A stretch of DNA of 64,000 nucleotides from Candidatus Epilinea brevis (lineage in GTDB: Bacteria; Chloroflexota; Anaerolineae; Epilineales; Epilineaceae), in assembly GCA_016710785.1 (NCBI GenBank), contig JADJUE010000001.1:62001-126000 (forward strand). Reading direction: 5' to 3'. Position 1 is the first letter of the stretch, and the number at the start of each line of letters is the position of its first letter. The notes beneath the pieces are model-generated. The model saw nothing but the letters and a program-made list of their open reading frames with translations. It did not search any database and was not told the origin of the DNA. Of this stretch, positions 34,250 through 43,190 are shown in pieces. The position numbers and the translations under genes are program-made.

Positions 34250-35857
34250 ATGCCCCTCATCCATAGCCACCTGAACACCTCAAGCGCTGAGTTCAAGGCC
34301 AATGCGGCCCACCACCAGCGCCTGGCGGCCCAGCTGCATGAGCGCCAGCAAGCCGCCGCCTCCGGGCGCAGCGCCAAGGCCCTGGCGCTCCTGCGCGAGC
34401 GCGGCAAGCTGACCGTGCGCGAGCGGATCGAGACCGTGCTGGATCCCGACACGCCTTTCTTGGAGCTCTCGCCCTTGGCAGCCTACGGGATCTACGATGA
34501 CGAATCACCCGGCGCGGGCGTCGTCACCGGCATCGGGCGCGTGCGGGGCGTGGAATGCGTCATCGTGGCCAACGACCCCACAGTGAAGGGCGGCACCTAC
34601 TACCCCCTCACCGTCAAGAAGCATGTGCGGGCACAAAGCATCGCCCTGGAGAATCGCCTGCCCTGCATCTACCTGGTGGACTCCGGCGGCGCCTACCTGC
34701 CGCGCCAGGACGAGGTCTTCCCCGACCGCGAGCATTTCGGGCGCATCTTCTACAACCAGGCCCAGCTATCCGCCCGCGGCGTGCCGCAGATCGCCGCCGT
34801 CCTGGGCAGCTGCACCGCCGGCGGCGCCTATGTACCCGCCATGAGCGACGAAACCATCATCGTCAAGAACGCCGGCACCATCTTCCTCGGTGGCCCACCC
34901 TTGGTGAAAGCCGCCACCGGCGCCATCGTCACCGCCGAGGAGCTGGGCGGGGCGGACGTGCACACCCGCCTATCGGGCGTGGCCGACCACTTCGCCGAGG
35001 ACGAACCCCATGCCCTGGATCTGGTGCGCCAGGTGGTCGGCACGCTCAACCGCGGCAAGCGGGCCTGGCTGCAGACCGCTGCGCCGGAGGAGCCGGCCTA
35101 CGACCCCAAGGAGCTCTACGGCATCCTTCCCGCGACGGCCAACGTGGCCTACGATGTGCACGAGGTCATCGCCCGGCTGGTGGACGGCTCGCGCTTCGAG
35201 GAATTCAAGGCCCGCTACGCCCCCACCATCGTATGCGGCTTCGCGCATGTATGGGGCATCCCTGTGGGCATCGTGGCCAACAACGGCCTGCTCTTCAGCG
35301 ACTCGGCGCGCAAAGCGGCCCATTTCGTGCAGCTCTGCGGGCAGCGGGGCGTGCCGCTGCTCTTCCTGCAGAACATCGCCGGTTTCATGGTGGGCAAGAC
35401 CTACGAGAACGAAGGCATCGCCCGCGACGGGGCCAAGATGGTGACCGCCGTAGCCACCGTCGACGTGCCGCGGGTGACCTTGTTCATCGGCGCCAGCCAT
35501 GGGGCGGGCAACTATGCCATGTGCGGCCGAGGCTACGATCCGCGCTTCCTTTTCACCTGGCCCAACAGCCGCATCTCGGTGATGGGCGGCGAGCAGGCCG
35601 CCACGGTGCTGTGGACCATCAACCAGGACGGGCGGACGCCCTTACCACCCGAGCAGGAGCGGGCCTTCAAACAACCCATCCTCGACCAATACGAGAACGA
35701 AGGCAGTCCATACTACGCAACCGCTCGCCTCTGGGATGACGGCATCATCGACCCGGCCGACACGCGTATGACCTTGGCCCTGGCCCTGTCCGCCGCGCTC
35801 AACGGACCCGCTCCGGCGCGGCAGGAGGCCCATGGCTATGGGGTGTTCCGGATGTGA
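34250..35857 (+). CDS. mccB: Acyl-CoA carboxylase carboxyltransferase (methylcrotonyl-CoA type)
   Basis: The 535-residue length and sequence fit the beta subunit of 3-methylcrotonyl-CoA carboxylase, which moves the carboxyl group from carboxybiotin to the acyl-CoA during leucine catabolism. Diagnostic segments are YLVDSGGAYLPRQDEVFPD, AAVLGSCTAGGAYVPAMSDE, FLGGPPLVKAATGAIVTAEE with ELGGADVHTRLSGVADH, and the C-terminal FIGASHGAGNYAMCGRGYDP. The GGAYVPAMSDE and ADVHTRLSG wording separates it from propionyl-CoA carboxylase. No biotin carboxylase or biotin carrier gene lies next to it, so the partner subunit must be encoded elsewhere. The start at 34250 has only a weak GGGAG. Confidence 0.88.
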   Translation: MPLIHSHLNTSSAEFKANAAHHQRLAAQLHERQQAAASGRSAKALALLRERGKLTVRERIETVLDPDTPFLELSPLAAYGIYDDESPGAGVVTGIGRVRGVECVIVANDPTVKGGTYYPLTVKKHVRAQSIALENRLPCIYLVDSGGAYLPRQDEVFPDREHFGRIFYNQAQLSARGVPQIAAVLGSCTAGGAYVPAMSDETIIVKNAGTIFLGGPPLVKAATGAIVTAEELGGADVHTRLSGVADHFAEDEPHALDLVRQVVGTLNRGKRAWLQTAAPEEPAYDPKELYGILPATANVAYDVHEVIARLVDGSRFEEFKARYAPTIVCGFAHVWGIPVGIVANNGLLFSDSARKAAHFVQLCGQRGVPLLFLQNIAGFMVGKTYENEGIARDGAKMVTAVATVDVPRVTLFIGASHGAGNYAMCGRGYDPRFLFTWPNSRISVMGGEQAATVLWTINQDGRTPLPPEQERAFKQPILDQYENEGSPYYATARLWDDGIIDPADTRMTLALALSAALNGPAPARQEAHGYGVFRM

Positions 35858-35956
35858 GCGTCGCCCCGATGCCCTTGCGGTCGGGGAACCGGCAAACCGT
35901 CGAGCGCAACCCACGCGGTTGAACCGTAGTCGGTTGAGCACCTTGGGGGAACTTCG

Positions 35957-38950
35957 ATGACCGCTATGCACCGGACCGCAAGCGCAGCTGGACAGCGCCC
36001 GATCGCCGCTCTCAGCCTGTCGCGCCTTCTGCCTGCCGTCCTCCCGCTCATCGTCGTCCTCGGCTCCGTGTCGCTCATCGCCCCCACCGCAGCGCTCCCC
36101 GTCTCTGGCGCCACGTCCCAGGTGGACCCCGGCGCCTGCCCGCAGGGCAACCCCTACCTGGCCACCACGCTGTTCGTGCGTGGCCAGAGCTTCCCTTACG
36201 AGCCAGTGGTCAAGGCCTTTCACGACAGCGAGCGCAACCGCGACCAGTACGAGCTGGCCACCCAGCGGCAGCTGGGCGCGGTCTATGGTCTGGCCTACGA
36301 TCGGGCCAAGGATGTGCTCTACGCCGCGGCCTTCCACAAGCGTAACATGGAGTTCGGGCCGCTGGGGCCTGGAGGCATCTACGCCGTCGATGTCAACGGC
36401 CGCGGCGTGACCTCGCTCTTCAGGGCAACCGATGCCGGCGCCAACAACCACGATCTGGCCGACAACCTGCAGCCGGATGAGCGGTCGCGGCGCCATGCGG
36501 GCAAGACCAGCCTGGGCGACATCGACCTGTCCCCCGATGGCAAGCAGCTCTACGTGATGAACCTCTTCAACCGCAAGATCCAGCGCTTCAGCTTGCCCGA
36601 CGGCAAGCTGCTGGGCAGCATCGCCAACGGCGGCGCATCCGAGAACTGGGCGGCCGACGCGAGACCCTTCGGCCTGGCCTTCCATGAAGGCTGGCTCTTT
36701 CACGCCGTGGTGAACAGCTCCGAGAAGCGCCAGTCCCTGGCGAACCTCTCCGTGCACGTCTACGCCTCGAAGCCCGACGGCAGCGGCATGCGCGAGGTGG
36801 CGCAGGCCTGGATGGGCGAGGACCGCCCAGGCAACGTCGAGGACTGGCATCCCTGGCCGGACGACGACGACCTGGGCGGCTACACGCAGGACTACCCGCA
36901 TCCCATGCCCACCGACATCGAGTTCACCGAGGGCGGCGACATGATCGTCGGCATCCGCGACCGGTACATGGACACCGGCCCCAGCCTGACCGAGGTCTAC
37001 CGTCGCGCGCCCGGCGACATCCTGCTCTTGCGCAAGACCGGCACGCTCAGCTGGTCTTTCGACCCCAAGGCCGAAGAGCATTACGGCGGCGACAACCACG
37101 CCGATGTCTGGGAAGAGACAGCCTCGGGCGGCCTGGCCCGCCTGTGGGGGCGCGATGTGGTGGTGACCACGGCCATCGATCCGCAGCGCACCTACCGCAC
37201 GCGCGGCCGCACCTATCCTGTCAGCATGGGCGCCCTCTGGCTGGACAACCAGACCGGCCGGGACCTTAGCGACGCCGGCCCCGGCCTGGGTCGCGAAGAA
37301 CTCTTCTACAACGCCCGCAAGCATGACGGCCCGCAGGGCAAGGCCCTCGGCCTGGGGGACGTGGAGCAGATCTGCTACCTGCCCCCCACCGCCACGCCGG
37401 GTCCGTCAGAGACCAGCACACCCGAAGACACGCCGGAGGACACCGAGACTCCGGTGCCCAGTGAGACCCCCGTACCCAGCGAGACGCCGACGGTCACGGC
37501 AACCCTCACACCGTCGCCTACCCTGACGCCGTCGGCGACGTCCACGCCCTACCGCATCTACCTGCCCTTCACCGAGAAGTCCAAGCCCTGCGACCCGGAT
37601 GCCTACCGCACATCGGTGGTGCTGGTGTTGGACCGTTCCACCTCCATGTTGCGCCCCATCCAGGCCGGCGGCATCCCCAAGAACGAGGCGGCCATCGAGG
37701 CCGCCAAGGCCTTCCTCGCCAACCTGCAGCTGGAGGCCGACGCACGCGGCCGCCGCGACCAGGTGGCCGTCGTCGGCTTCAACGACAACGCCTGGATCGA
37801 GCAGGAGCTCACCAGTGACCGCGGCGCCGCCCTGGCCGCCCTGGACCGCATCCGCTCCAAGACCCAGGAGGGCACCCGCCTGGATCTGGCCTTCCAATGG
37901 GGCCAGAAGCCCTTGGACGGGCCCGAGCGCATCGCCAGCAACCGCCCCGTGGTCATCGTCCTCACCGACGGCCTGCCCAACCGCGTCCCCTTCGGCGAGG
38001 GCTCGCCCTATCCGGGAGCCCGCCGTCAGGAGGACTCGGTCCTGCTGATGGCCAACGCCGTCAAGGCCGCCGGCTCACGGGTCTACACCGTCGCCCTGGG
38101 CACCCCGCGCGACATCCTGCCCTGGCTGATGATCGACGCCGCCAGCGAGCGCTGGATGTACCACTTCGCCCCCCGCCCCGAGGACCTCGCCGGCATCTAC
38201 GCCCAGATCGCCGCCACCTTCAACGAATGTCGCCCCAAGCCCACCCCCCGCCCTTGCGACCCCCAGGAGATGCACGCCGACATCGTGCTGGTGCTGGACA
38301 TGTCCACCAGCATGTATCGCCCCACACGCGGCGGACGATCCAAGATGGAGGCGGCCATCGCCGCCGCGCACAGCTTCGTCACCCTCCTGGACCTCGAGCG
38401 CGACGGCTGGGGGCGGCAGGACCAGTTGGGTGTGGTGGGCTTCAACGGCAAGGCCTGGACCGCCATCGGGCTCACGGATGATGCCGCGGCCATCCAGGCG
38501 GCCATCGACGGCCTGCCGGACAAGGCGGCCGAGGGCACGCGGCTGGACCTCGCCCTCAGGCAGGGCCAGAAGGTGCTCGGCGACGGACCCCGCCTGCAGC
38601 CCAACGCCCCGGTGCTGGTGCTCATGACCGACGGCCTGCCCAACCAGGTGCCTTTCGGCGCCGGCTCGCTCGACCCCGACTGCCCCACCCAGGAATGCGT
38701 CGTGCTGCGCGCCGCCGCCGCGGTCAAGGACGCTGGCACCCGCCTGCTGGCCATCGGCCTCGGCGAGGGCGAGGACGTGCTGCGCGGCCTCCTGGAAGGC
38801 GTGGCCACCACGCCCGGCGACTACTTCTTCGCCCCCGATGGCGAGGACCTGGCGGCCATCTACCGCCTGGTGGCGGGGCGGATCCAGGAATGCCCCAAAG
38901 CACCGGCGGGGCTGACGACAGGGACGGTGGCGGGACGGGTGGGACGGTGA
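35957..38950 (+). CDS. Secreted propeller-like protein with two tandem vWA domains
   Basis: The protein has 997 residues; a second ATG three codons in is also possible. A signal peptide covers about residues 1-50. Residues about 60-475 form a propeller-like domain (GDIDLSPDGKQLYVMNLFNRKIQRF, MPTDIEFTEGGDMIVGIRDRY), like SdrD-type or strictosidine-synthase-like propellers. A Thr/Pro/Glu linker (about 477-530) ends in RIYLPFTEK. Two von Willebrand A domains follow (about 545-755 and 768-975). Their MIDAS motifs DRSTS (about 558) and DMSTS (about 781) are complete, and both have VLTDGLPN/LMTDGLPN. The two vWA copies are close in sequence, so this is an internal duplication. A surface adhesion or complex-assembly role is likely. 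Confidence 0.8.
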   Translation: MTAMHRTASAAGQRPIAALSLSRLLPAVLPLIVVLGSVSLIAPTAALPVSGATSQVDPGACPQGNPYLATTLFVRGQSFPYEPVVKAFHDSERNRDQYELATQRQLGAVYGLAYDRAKDVLYAAAFHKRNMEFGPLGPGGIYAVDVNGRGVTSLFRATDAGANNHDLADNLQPDERSRRHAGKTSLGDIDLSPDGKQLYVMNLFNRKIQRFSLPDGKLLGSIANGGASENWAADARPFGLAFHEGWLFHAVVNSSEKRQSLANLSVHVYASKPDGSGMREVAQAWMGEDRPGNVEDWHPWPDDDDLGGYTQDYPHPMPTDIEFTEGGDMIVGIRDRYMDTGPSLTEVYRRAPGDILLLRKTGTLSWSFDPKAEEHYGGDNHADVWEETASGGLARLWGRDVVVTTAIDPQRTYRTRGRTYPVSMGALWLDNQTGRDLSDAGPGLGREELFYNARKHDGPQGKALGLGDVEQICYLPPTATPGPSETSTPEDTPEDTETPVPSETPVPSETPTVTATLTPSPTLTPSATSTPYRIYLPFTEKSKPCDPDAYRTSVVLVLDRSTSMLRPIQAGGIPKNEAAIEAAKAFLANLQLEADARGRRDQVAVVGFNDNAWIEQELTSDRGAALAALDRIRSKTQEGTRLDLAFQWGQKPLDGPERIASNRPVVIVLTDGLPNRVPFGEGSPYPGARRQEDSVLLMANAVKAAGSRVYTVALGTPRDILPWLMIDAASERWMYHFAPRPEDLAGIYAQIAATFNECRPKPTPRPCDPQEMHADIVLVLDMSTSMYRPTRGGRSKMEAAIAAAHSFVTLLDLERDGWGRQDQLGVVGFNGKAWTAIGLTDDAAAIQAAIDGLPDKAAEGTRLDLALRQGQKVLGDGPRLQPNAPVLVLMTDGLPNQVPFGAGSLDPDCPTQECVVLRAAAAVKDAGTRLLAIGLGEGEDVLRGLLEGVATTPGDYFFAPDGEDLAAIYRLVAGRIQECPKAPAGLTTGTVAGRVGR
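37553..37579 (+). other. YLP-type motif RIYLPFTEK after a T/P linker
   Basis: Encodes RIYLPFTEK right after the Thr/Pro linker and before the first vWA domain. It is the clearest example of the motif and the only one in an internal position. Confidence 0.5.
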
Positions 38951-38956
38951 TGATCG

Positions 38957-38989
38957 GACGGTCGTGACGGTGGCGTTGGTCGGACCGTC
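38957..38989. terminator. Weak hairpin between converging genes
   Basis: GACGGTC (38957-38963) pairs with GACCGTC (38983-38989). It sits between the converging vWA-protein and efp genes. There is no T-run, so confidence is low. Confidence 0.25.
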
Positions 38990-39027
38990 TCAGGTACCCG
39001 GACACAGCGGCACGGCATGCCCTGCCC

Positions 39028-39603
39028 TTACTTGTTGCCCCCGGCCTTGACGCGGGTCACATAGTCACCGGTCCGCGTGTCGATGCGCAGGATGTCACCA
39101 CGGTCGATGAAGAAGGGCACCATGACCCGATCGCCGTTGCTCAGGGTCACCGGCTTTCCGCCGCCGGAGGCCGTGTCGCCCTTGAATCCCGGGGGCGATT
39201 CCGTCACCTCGAGGTCCACCGTCGTGGGCAGCTCCAGGTCGATGGCGGTGTCCTCCCACATGGAAAGCGTCAACTCCATGTTCTCCACCAGGTACTTGGA
39301 AACCTCGGATACCGCGGCGGCCGACAGCGCCGGCTGCTCGAAGGTCAGGGTGTCCATGAAGTAGTAGAGATCGCCGTCGTTGTAGAGGTACTGCACCTTG
39401 CGGTTCTCCAGGCGCACATCCTGCAGCCGTTCGTCCGAGCCGAAGGTGCGCTCGATGATCGAACCACTCAGCAGATCGCGGAGCTTCGTCTTCACGTTGG
39501 CGCCGCCGCGGCCCATCTTGATCAGCTGCTGCTCCCAGCAGCGGTACAGCTTGCCGTCCAGCTCGATGACATGCCCCTTGCGGAGTTGTGAGGCTTCAAT
39601 CAT
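39028..39603 (-). CDS. efp: Translation elongation factor P
   Basis: EF-P relieves ribosome stalling at polyproline stretches, which fits a genome whose surface proteins are Pro-rich. The 191-residue protein has the three-domain pattern: the N-terminal KOW-like domain, the middle OB domain with NDGDLYYFMD, and the C-terminal domain with GDILRIDTRTGDYVTR. The tip loop reads KMGRGGANVKTK, so the residue normally modified is Arg32, not Lys. Lysine-type EF-Ps have PGKG; the Arg form is best known in the EarP-rhamnosylated group. AGGGAG lies about 10 nt upstream. It is monocistronic, downstream of dinG on the same strand. Confidence 0.93.
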   Translation of the reverse strand: MIEASQLRKGHVIELDGKLYRCWEQQLIKMGRGGANVKTKLRDLLSGSIIERTFGSDERLQDVRLENRKVQYLYNDGDLYYFMDTLTFEQPALSAAAVSEVSKYLVENMELTLSMWEDTAIDLELPTTVDLEVTESPPGFKGDTASGGGKPVTLSNGDRVMVPFFIDRGDILRIDTRTGDYVTRVKAGGNK

Positions 39604-39669
39604 GGGTGAGGTGCTCCCTTGCTTGGATGAGATCGACCGCAGATTCTAGACCATGGCCGGTCAGAGGGT

Positions 39670-42405
39670 CTATTCCGCAGGGTCGGCGCCTTCCAGGAAG
39701 GCCAGAGCGGTGGCCGGTAGATCCATCCGGCTGGCCCCCGAGCGCGCGCAATCGGGCAAGGCATCCTGGAAGAGCTGGCCGTAGCCCCGACTGTGAAAGC
39801 GGCTGTCGAGGATGACGGCGACGCCCCGGTCACGGTGGCTGCGGATCAGTCGGCCCAGCCCCTGCCTGAATCGAATCACGGATTGCGGCACGGAATACTG
39901 CAGGAAGCCGTCTTCGAAGCGTTCGGCACGCGCCTGAAACACAGGGTCGGTGGGCACGTCGAAGGGCAGACGGGCGATGACCACCACGGAGAGGGCGTCG
40001 CCCGGCACGTCGATGCCTTCCCAGAGCGAACGGGTACCCAGGAGCACCGTCGGATGTTCGCCCCGACGCAGGGTCTCCACGAGGTGGTGGCGCGGACCGT
40101 CCAGACCTTGGCCGATCACCGCGATGCCGGCGTCCCCCAGGGGCTGGCGGATGGCATGGTAGCTGCGCTTGAGTCCGGCATGTGAGGTATACAGCACGAG
40201 CATCCGGCCCTGGGTGGCCCGCGCCAACTGGATGAGGGTCTGGTCCAAAGTCGGCTGGTAGTCGGGGGCCTGGGGCGGGGGCATGTCCGCGGGGGCGCAG
40301 ATCAGGAGCGCCCGCCGGAGATCGAAAGGGGCATCCAGAACCAGACCCTCTGCATCTGGCAGACCTAACCGGTCACGGATGAATTCGAGGTCGTCGCCGG
40401 CGCGCAAGGTGGCCGAGGTCAGGACCAGCCCGCGCAGATCGCGAAAGACCCCATCGGCGAGCGGCCCGGAAACATCGAGCGGTGCCGCATGCAGGGCCGC
40501 ACGGCCGCTGTCGGAACGGGCGGACCAGGCCACCTGATCGCGCCGCGAGCGGAGTACGATGCGGTCGAGGGCGGTGGTCGCCTCCGCCAGTCGAGCCCAG
40601 GGTCGCCGCAACTCACCGCGAGCCGGCTCCTGCAAGGCAGTGTCGAGAGCCGTCAACTGGGCCTGCACCGCAGCGAGCCGATCTTGCAGGGTCTCCGCTG
40701 CCAGCTCCAGGCCCAGCCAGGCCGGCTGTCGCCGCAAGGCTTCGGTGAAGCGGACTTCTCCGGCGTGTCGGCCACCCTGAGCCTCAGCGAGAAAGTGGTC
40801 CAGCTCGTGGAAGAAGGCCGCGGCCTCGCCGCGCGCCGTCTCGGCCGCCGCTTGGGTGCGCGCGGCCAGCAGCCGCGGGATTTCGGTGTCGCTCCCGGCC
40901 GCTTGAAGGGCGGTGGCCAAAGGACCGTCGACGGCCTGCAACTCCGCCAGCAGCAGGTCCACCCCGCCGCGGTCCAACCCGATGGCGAGGGCGTTCGTCG
41001 CCGCGGCCTCCAGCTGGTGGGCCTCGTCGATGATCAATCGGCGGTAGGCCGGAAGCAGCGCGCGGTCCGAACCCGCGTCGGCCAAGAGCAGGGCGTGGTT
41101 GACCAGGACCAGATCGGCAGCGGCCGCGCGGGCGCGGGCCTTCGGCAACCAGCAGGTTCCGGCCGCGGCATGCGCGCAGTTGCCTGCCTGGCAGTCCGCC
41201 TCAGCGCTCACCTGCCGCCAGAGACCCTGCTCTTCGGGAGGCAGCAGCAGTTCCGCTCGGTCCCCGGTGCGCGTGAGGCGCGACCACACCAGCAGCTTGG
41301 CCGCGAAGCGGGCACCCACGGCGTCGAGTTGCCGGCGCTTCAAGAAGCGCTCCAACGCGGTCTTGCATAGGTAATGGGATCGCCCTTTGAGCACAGCCGC
41401 ATGGATCGGTCGGTCCAGGATGCGCTGCGCCAGCGGCAGGTCCTGGCGCAGGATCTGCTCCTGCAGGGCCACCGTATGGGTGGCGACGACCACCGGCCCC
41501 GCGGCCGCTCCCCAGGCCGCCGCCGGCAACAGGTAAGCCAAGGTCTTCCCGGTTCCGGTGCCGGCCTCCACCAGCAGCTGACCCTCGGCGGCAAAGGCCT
41601 GGGCGACGGCGCGCAGCATCCGGCGCTGCTGTGGCCGGTCCTCATAGGCGTCCGGGGCCAGGGCCTCCAATCGGCCGCCCGGTGCCAGGAGCGCTTCGAT
41701 CGCGTCAACATCGGGTACGCCTTCCACCGACAGCGCGGCACTCAGGTTCCAGGCGCTGTCGTCATCGCCTTCCAACCAGGTCGCCGGCGACAGCGTGGGG
41801 GCCGCCTGGCCACCCTGTTCCAGAGCCTGGACGAAGACCGACCCCAGGTTCCAGCCCGGCACCCGCTGGGCCAGATCGGCAATGGTGGCCAGGACCACGT
41901 CTGGCAGGCCGGCCGCACGCGCCAACAGGTCCAGAAACAGCAGGCGGTGCATGTGGGCGTCGGCGAGGGCGCGATGCGCATCCTCCGTCCCGGATAGCCC
42001 CAACCGCGCCACAAGATGGCCCAGGCCGTAGCGCCCCATCCCTGGAAGAAGGACGGTCGCCAGCTCAAAGGTATCGAGTCGGGCCTGGTCCAGCACCAGG
42101 CCGGCTCGGCGCAGGAAGGCGATGTCCTGCCCTACGCTATGCCCCACCAGCTGCCGGTCGCCCACGAAGTCGGCGAAGCCGGGCAGGACCTCAGAAGCGA
42201 CCGGCGCCACCGCCAGATCCGACGCCGACAGCCCGGTCAGCTGCAAGACGCGCAGCGGCACCTTGAGTTCAGGACGCAGTAGCGACTGAAAGGTGCCCGT
42301 CACCCCCGCCGCGCTGAAGCGAACCGCCGCAAGCTCGATGATGGCGTCGCGGTCGGCGTTCAGCCCGGTCGTCTCCAGGTCGATGGCCACGTATTCGATA
42401 GGCAT
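39670..42405 (-). CDS. dinG: DinG-family helicase with N-terminal 3'-5' exonuclease domain
   Basis: The protein has 911 residues. Residues about 1-165 form a DEDDh exonuclease, with IDLETTGLN, HSVGQDIAFL and AHRALADAH. The rest is an XPD/DinG-type helicase: Walker A EAGTGTGKT (about 281-289), the iron-sulfur-type Cys cluster (YLCK, then CQAGNCAHAAAGTC), the DEAH box in LIIDEAHQLE, and motif VI near FRQGLGRLIRSH. The Bacillus-type DinG has the same domain order. It is a likely 5'-3' helicase/nuclease acting on D-loops, R-loops or stalled forks. The start is the ATG at 42405; the -10 box ends 6 nt upstream and there is no ribosome binding site. Confidence 0.9.
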   Translation of the reverse strand: MPIEYVAIDLETTGLNADRDAIIELAAVRFSAAGVTGTFQSLLRPELKVPLRVLQLTGLSASDLAVAPVASEVLPGFADFVGDRQLVGHSVGQDIAFLRRAGLVLDQARLDTFELATVLLPGMGRYGLGHLVARLGLSGTEDAHRALADAHMHRLLFLDLLARAAGLPDVVLATIADLAQRVPGWNLGSVFVQALEQGGQAAPTLSPATWLEGDDDSAWNLSAALSVEGVPDVDAIEALLAPGGRLEALAPDAYEDRPQQRRMLRAVAQAFAAEGQLLVEAGTGTGKTLAYLLPAAAWGAAAGPVVVATHTVALQEQILRQDLPLAQRILDRPIHAAVLKGRSHYLCKTALERFLKRRQLDAVGARFAAKLLVWSRLTRTGDRAELLLPPEEQGLWRQVSAEADCQAGNCAHAAAGTCWLPKARARAAAADLVLVNHALLLADAGSDRALLPAYRRLIIDEAHQLEAAATNALAIGLDRGGVDLLLAELQAVDGPLATALQAAGSDTEIPRLLAARTQAAAETARGEAAAFFHELDHFLAEAQGGRHAGEVRFTEALRRQPAWLGLELAAETLQDRLAAVQAQLTALDTALQEPARGELRRPWARLAEATTALDRIVLRSRRDQVAWSARSDSGRAALHAAPLDVSGPLADGVFRDLRGLVLTSATLRAGDDLEFIRDRLGLPDAEGLVLDAPFDLRRALLICAPADMPPPQAPDYQPTLDQTLIQLARATQGRMLVLYTSHAGLKRSYHAIRQPLGDAGIAVIGQGLDGPRHHLVETLRRGEHPTVLLGTRSLWEGIDVPGDALSVVVIARLPFDVPTDPVFQARAERFEDGFLQYSVPQSVIRFRQGLGRLIRSHRDRGVAVILDSRFHSRGYGQLFQDALPDCARSGASRMDLPATALAFLEGADPAE

Positions 42406-42411
42406 CCGCAG

Positions 42412-42417
42412 ATTATA
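42412..42417 (-). promoter_or_regulatory. -10 box giving a leaderless dinG transcript
   Basis: TATAAT on the minus strand is separated from the ATG of dinG by 6 nt (CTGCGG), the same geometry as at gatC. No -35 match is evident. Confidence 0.5.
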
Positions 42418-42430
42418 GGGGCCAACGCGA

Positions 42431-42456
42431 AGGGGCGCTCCGTATGGAGCGCCCCT
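42431..42456 (-). terminator. Hairpin after the small secreted protein gene
   Basis: Perfect 11-bp arms AGGGGCGCTCC / GGAGCGCCCCT with a GTAT loop. It lies 29 nt past the stop of the small secreted protein and just upstream of the dinG -10 box, so it insulates the two. Confidence 0.6.
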
Positions 42457-42484
42457 GGGATGTATGGGTGGTTCGGAATCGGCT

Positions 42485-42925
42485 TCAGCGGACGAAGAGG
42501 CGGATGCGCTTCATCGGGCCGGCAAAGGCCTTGTAGCTGCCGGCGGCCGCCTGCTGCGCCTCGATCTCGCGGCCACAGGCCGTCGCCGCCTGCCCGGCCA
42601 TGTTCGCCAGGCTGGCCGTCACCGCCAGATGGCTGTGGCGCACCGCCATCGGTGCCTCGACGCCCATGCCGGCCAGATCCGCCCGGATGGACTCGCCGCG
42701 CCGCGCCATCTCGCCCATCGCCGCCTCACAGGCGGCTTCCGGCTTCAAGGCCGCGGCCGCCAAGGTAGCGTCGGCCTCCATCGTCCAGGATTCGATCACC
42801 GGGGCGAACTCCCGCATCGCGGCGCGGTATTCGTCTGCGTTGCTGGCCTGCGCCCCCTGGGTGATGGTCAGAAAGGCCACCGCCGCCGTCATCGTCGCCG
42901 TCAGGGTCTGGATCATGCGCTTCAT
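42485..42925 (-). CDS. Small secreted helical protein of unknown function
   Basis: The protein has 146 residues with CAGGAG 9 nt before the ATG. Residues 1-28 form a signal peptide ending in AQAS. The mature part is about 118 residues, rich in Ala, Met and Glu, and predicted mainly helical. Its two Cys (in EAACEAAMGEM and TACGREIEAQQ) could form a disulfide between helices. No family is recognised. It is monocistronic, with its own hairpin downstream. Confidence 0.6.
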   Translation of the reverse strand: MKRMIQTLTATMTAAVAFLTITQGAQASNADEYRAAMREFAPVIESWTMEADATLAAAALKPEAACEAAMGEMARRGESIRADLAGMGVEAPMAVRHSHLAVTASLANMAGQAATACGREIEAQQAAAGSYKAFAGPMKRIRLFVR

Positions 42926-43100
42926 GGTGTTCTGCTCCTGGTCGCCGCCGGCGAACCGTGTCTCTGCTTCGGGTGTCGAGCGCTCTGTTTCGAGCGTGAC
43001 ACCAGTGTACCGCGCCTCGAGCCATCATCCTTGACCGCAACCGGCCCGATCGCTCGCCGACCGCTCCCCCTCCGCTTCCCGCTTACTGACCCCGCGCTGA

Positions 43101-43128
43101 CCGGCGCCGGTGCTGGTGGTAGCGCCGG
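43101..43128 (-). terminator. Hairpin downstream of the 1145-residue protein gene
   Basis: CCGGCGC (43101-43107) and GCGCCGG (43122-43128) can pair around a 14-nt loop. It lies about 60 nt past the stop of the large surface protein on the minus strand. The 265 bp between 42925 and 43191 show nothing else. Confidence 0.3.
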
Positions 43129-43190
43129 AGGATGACAGAGAGGATCCGACCTGACGGTCGGCAACTCCCGATGTCCTCCTGGCTGCGGTC

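Noticed and set aside
35642..37324. 560-codon minus-strand open frame
   Set aside because: It is antisense to mccB and to the propeller domain of the vWA protein; no recognisable domain and no start signals.
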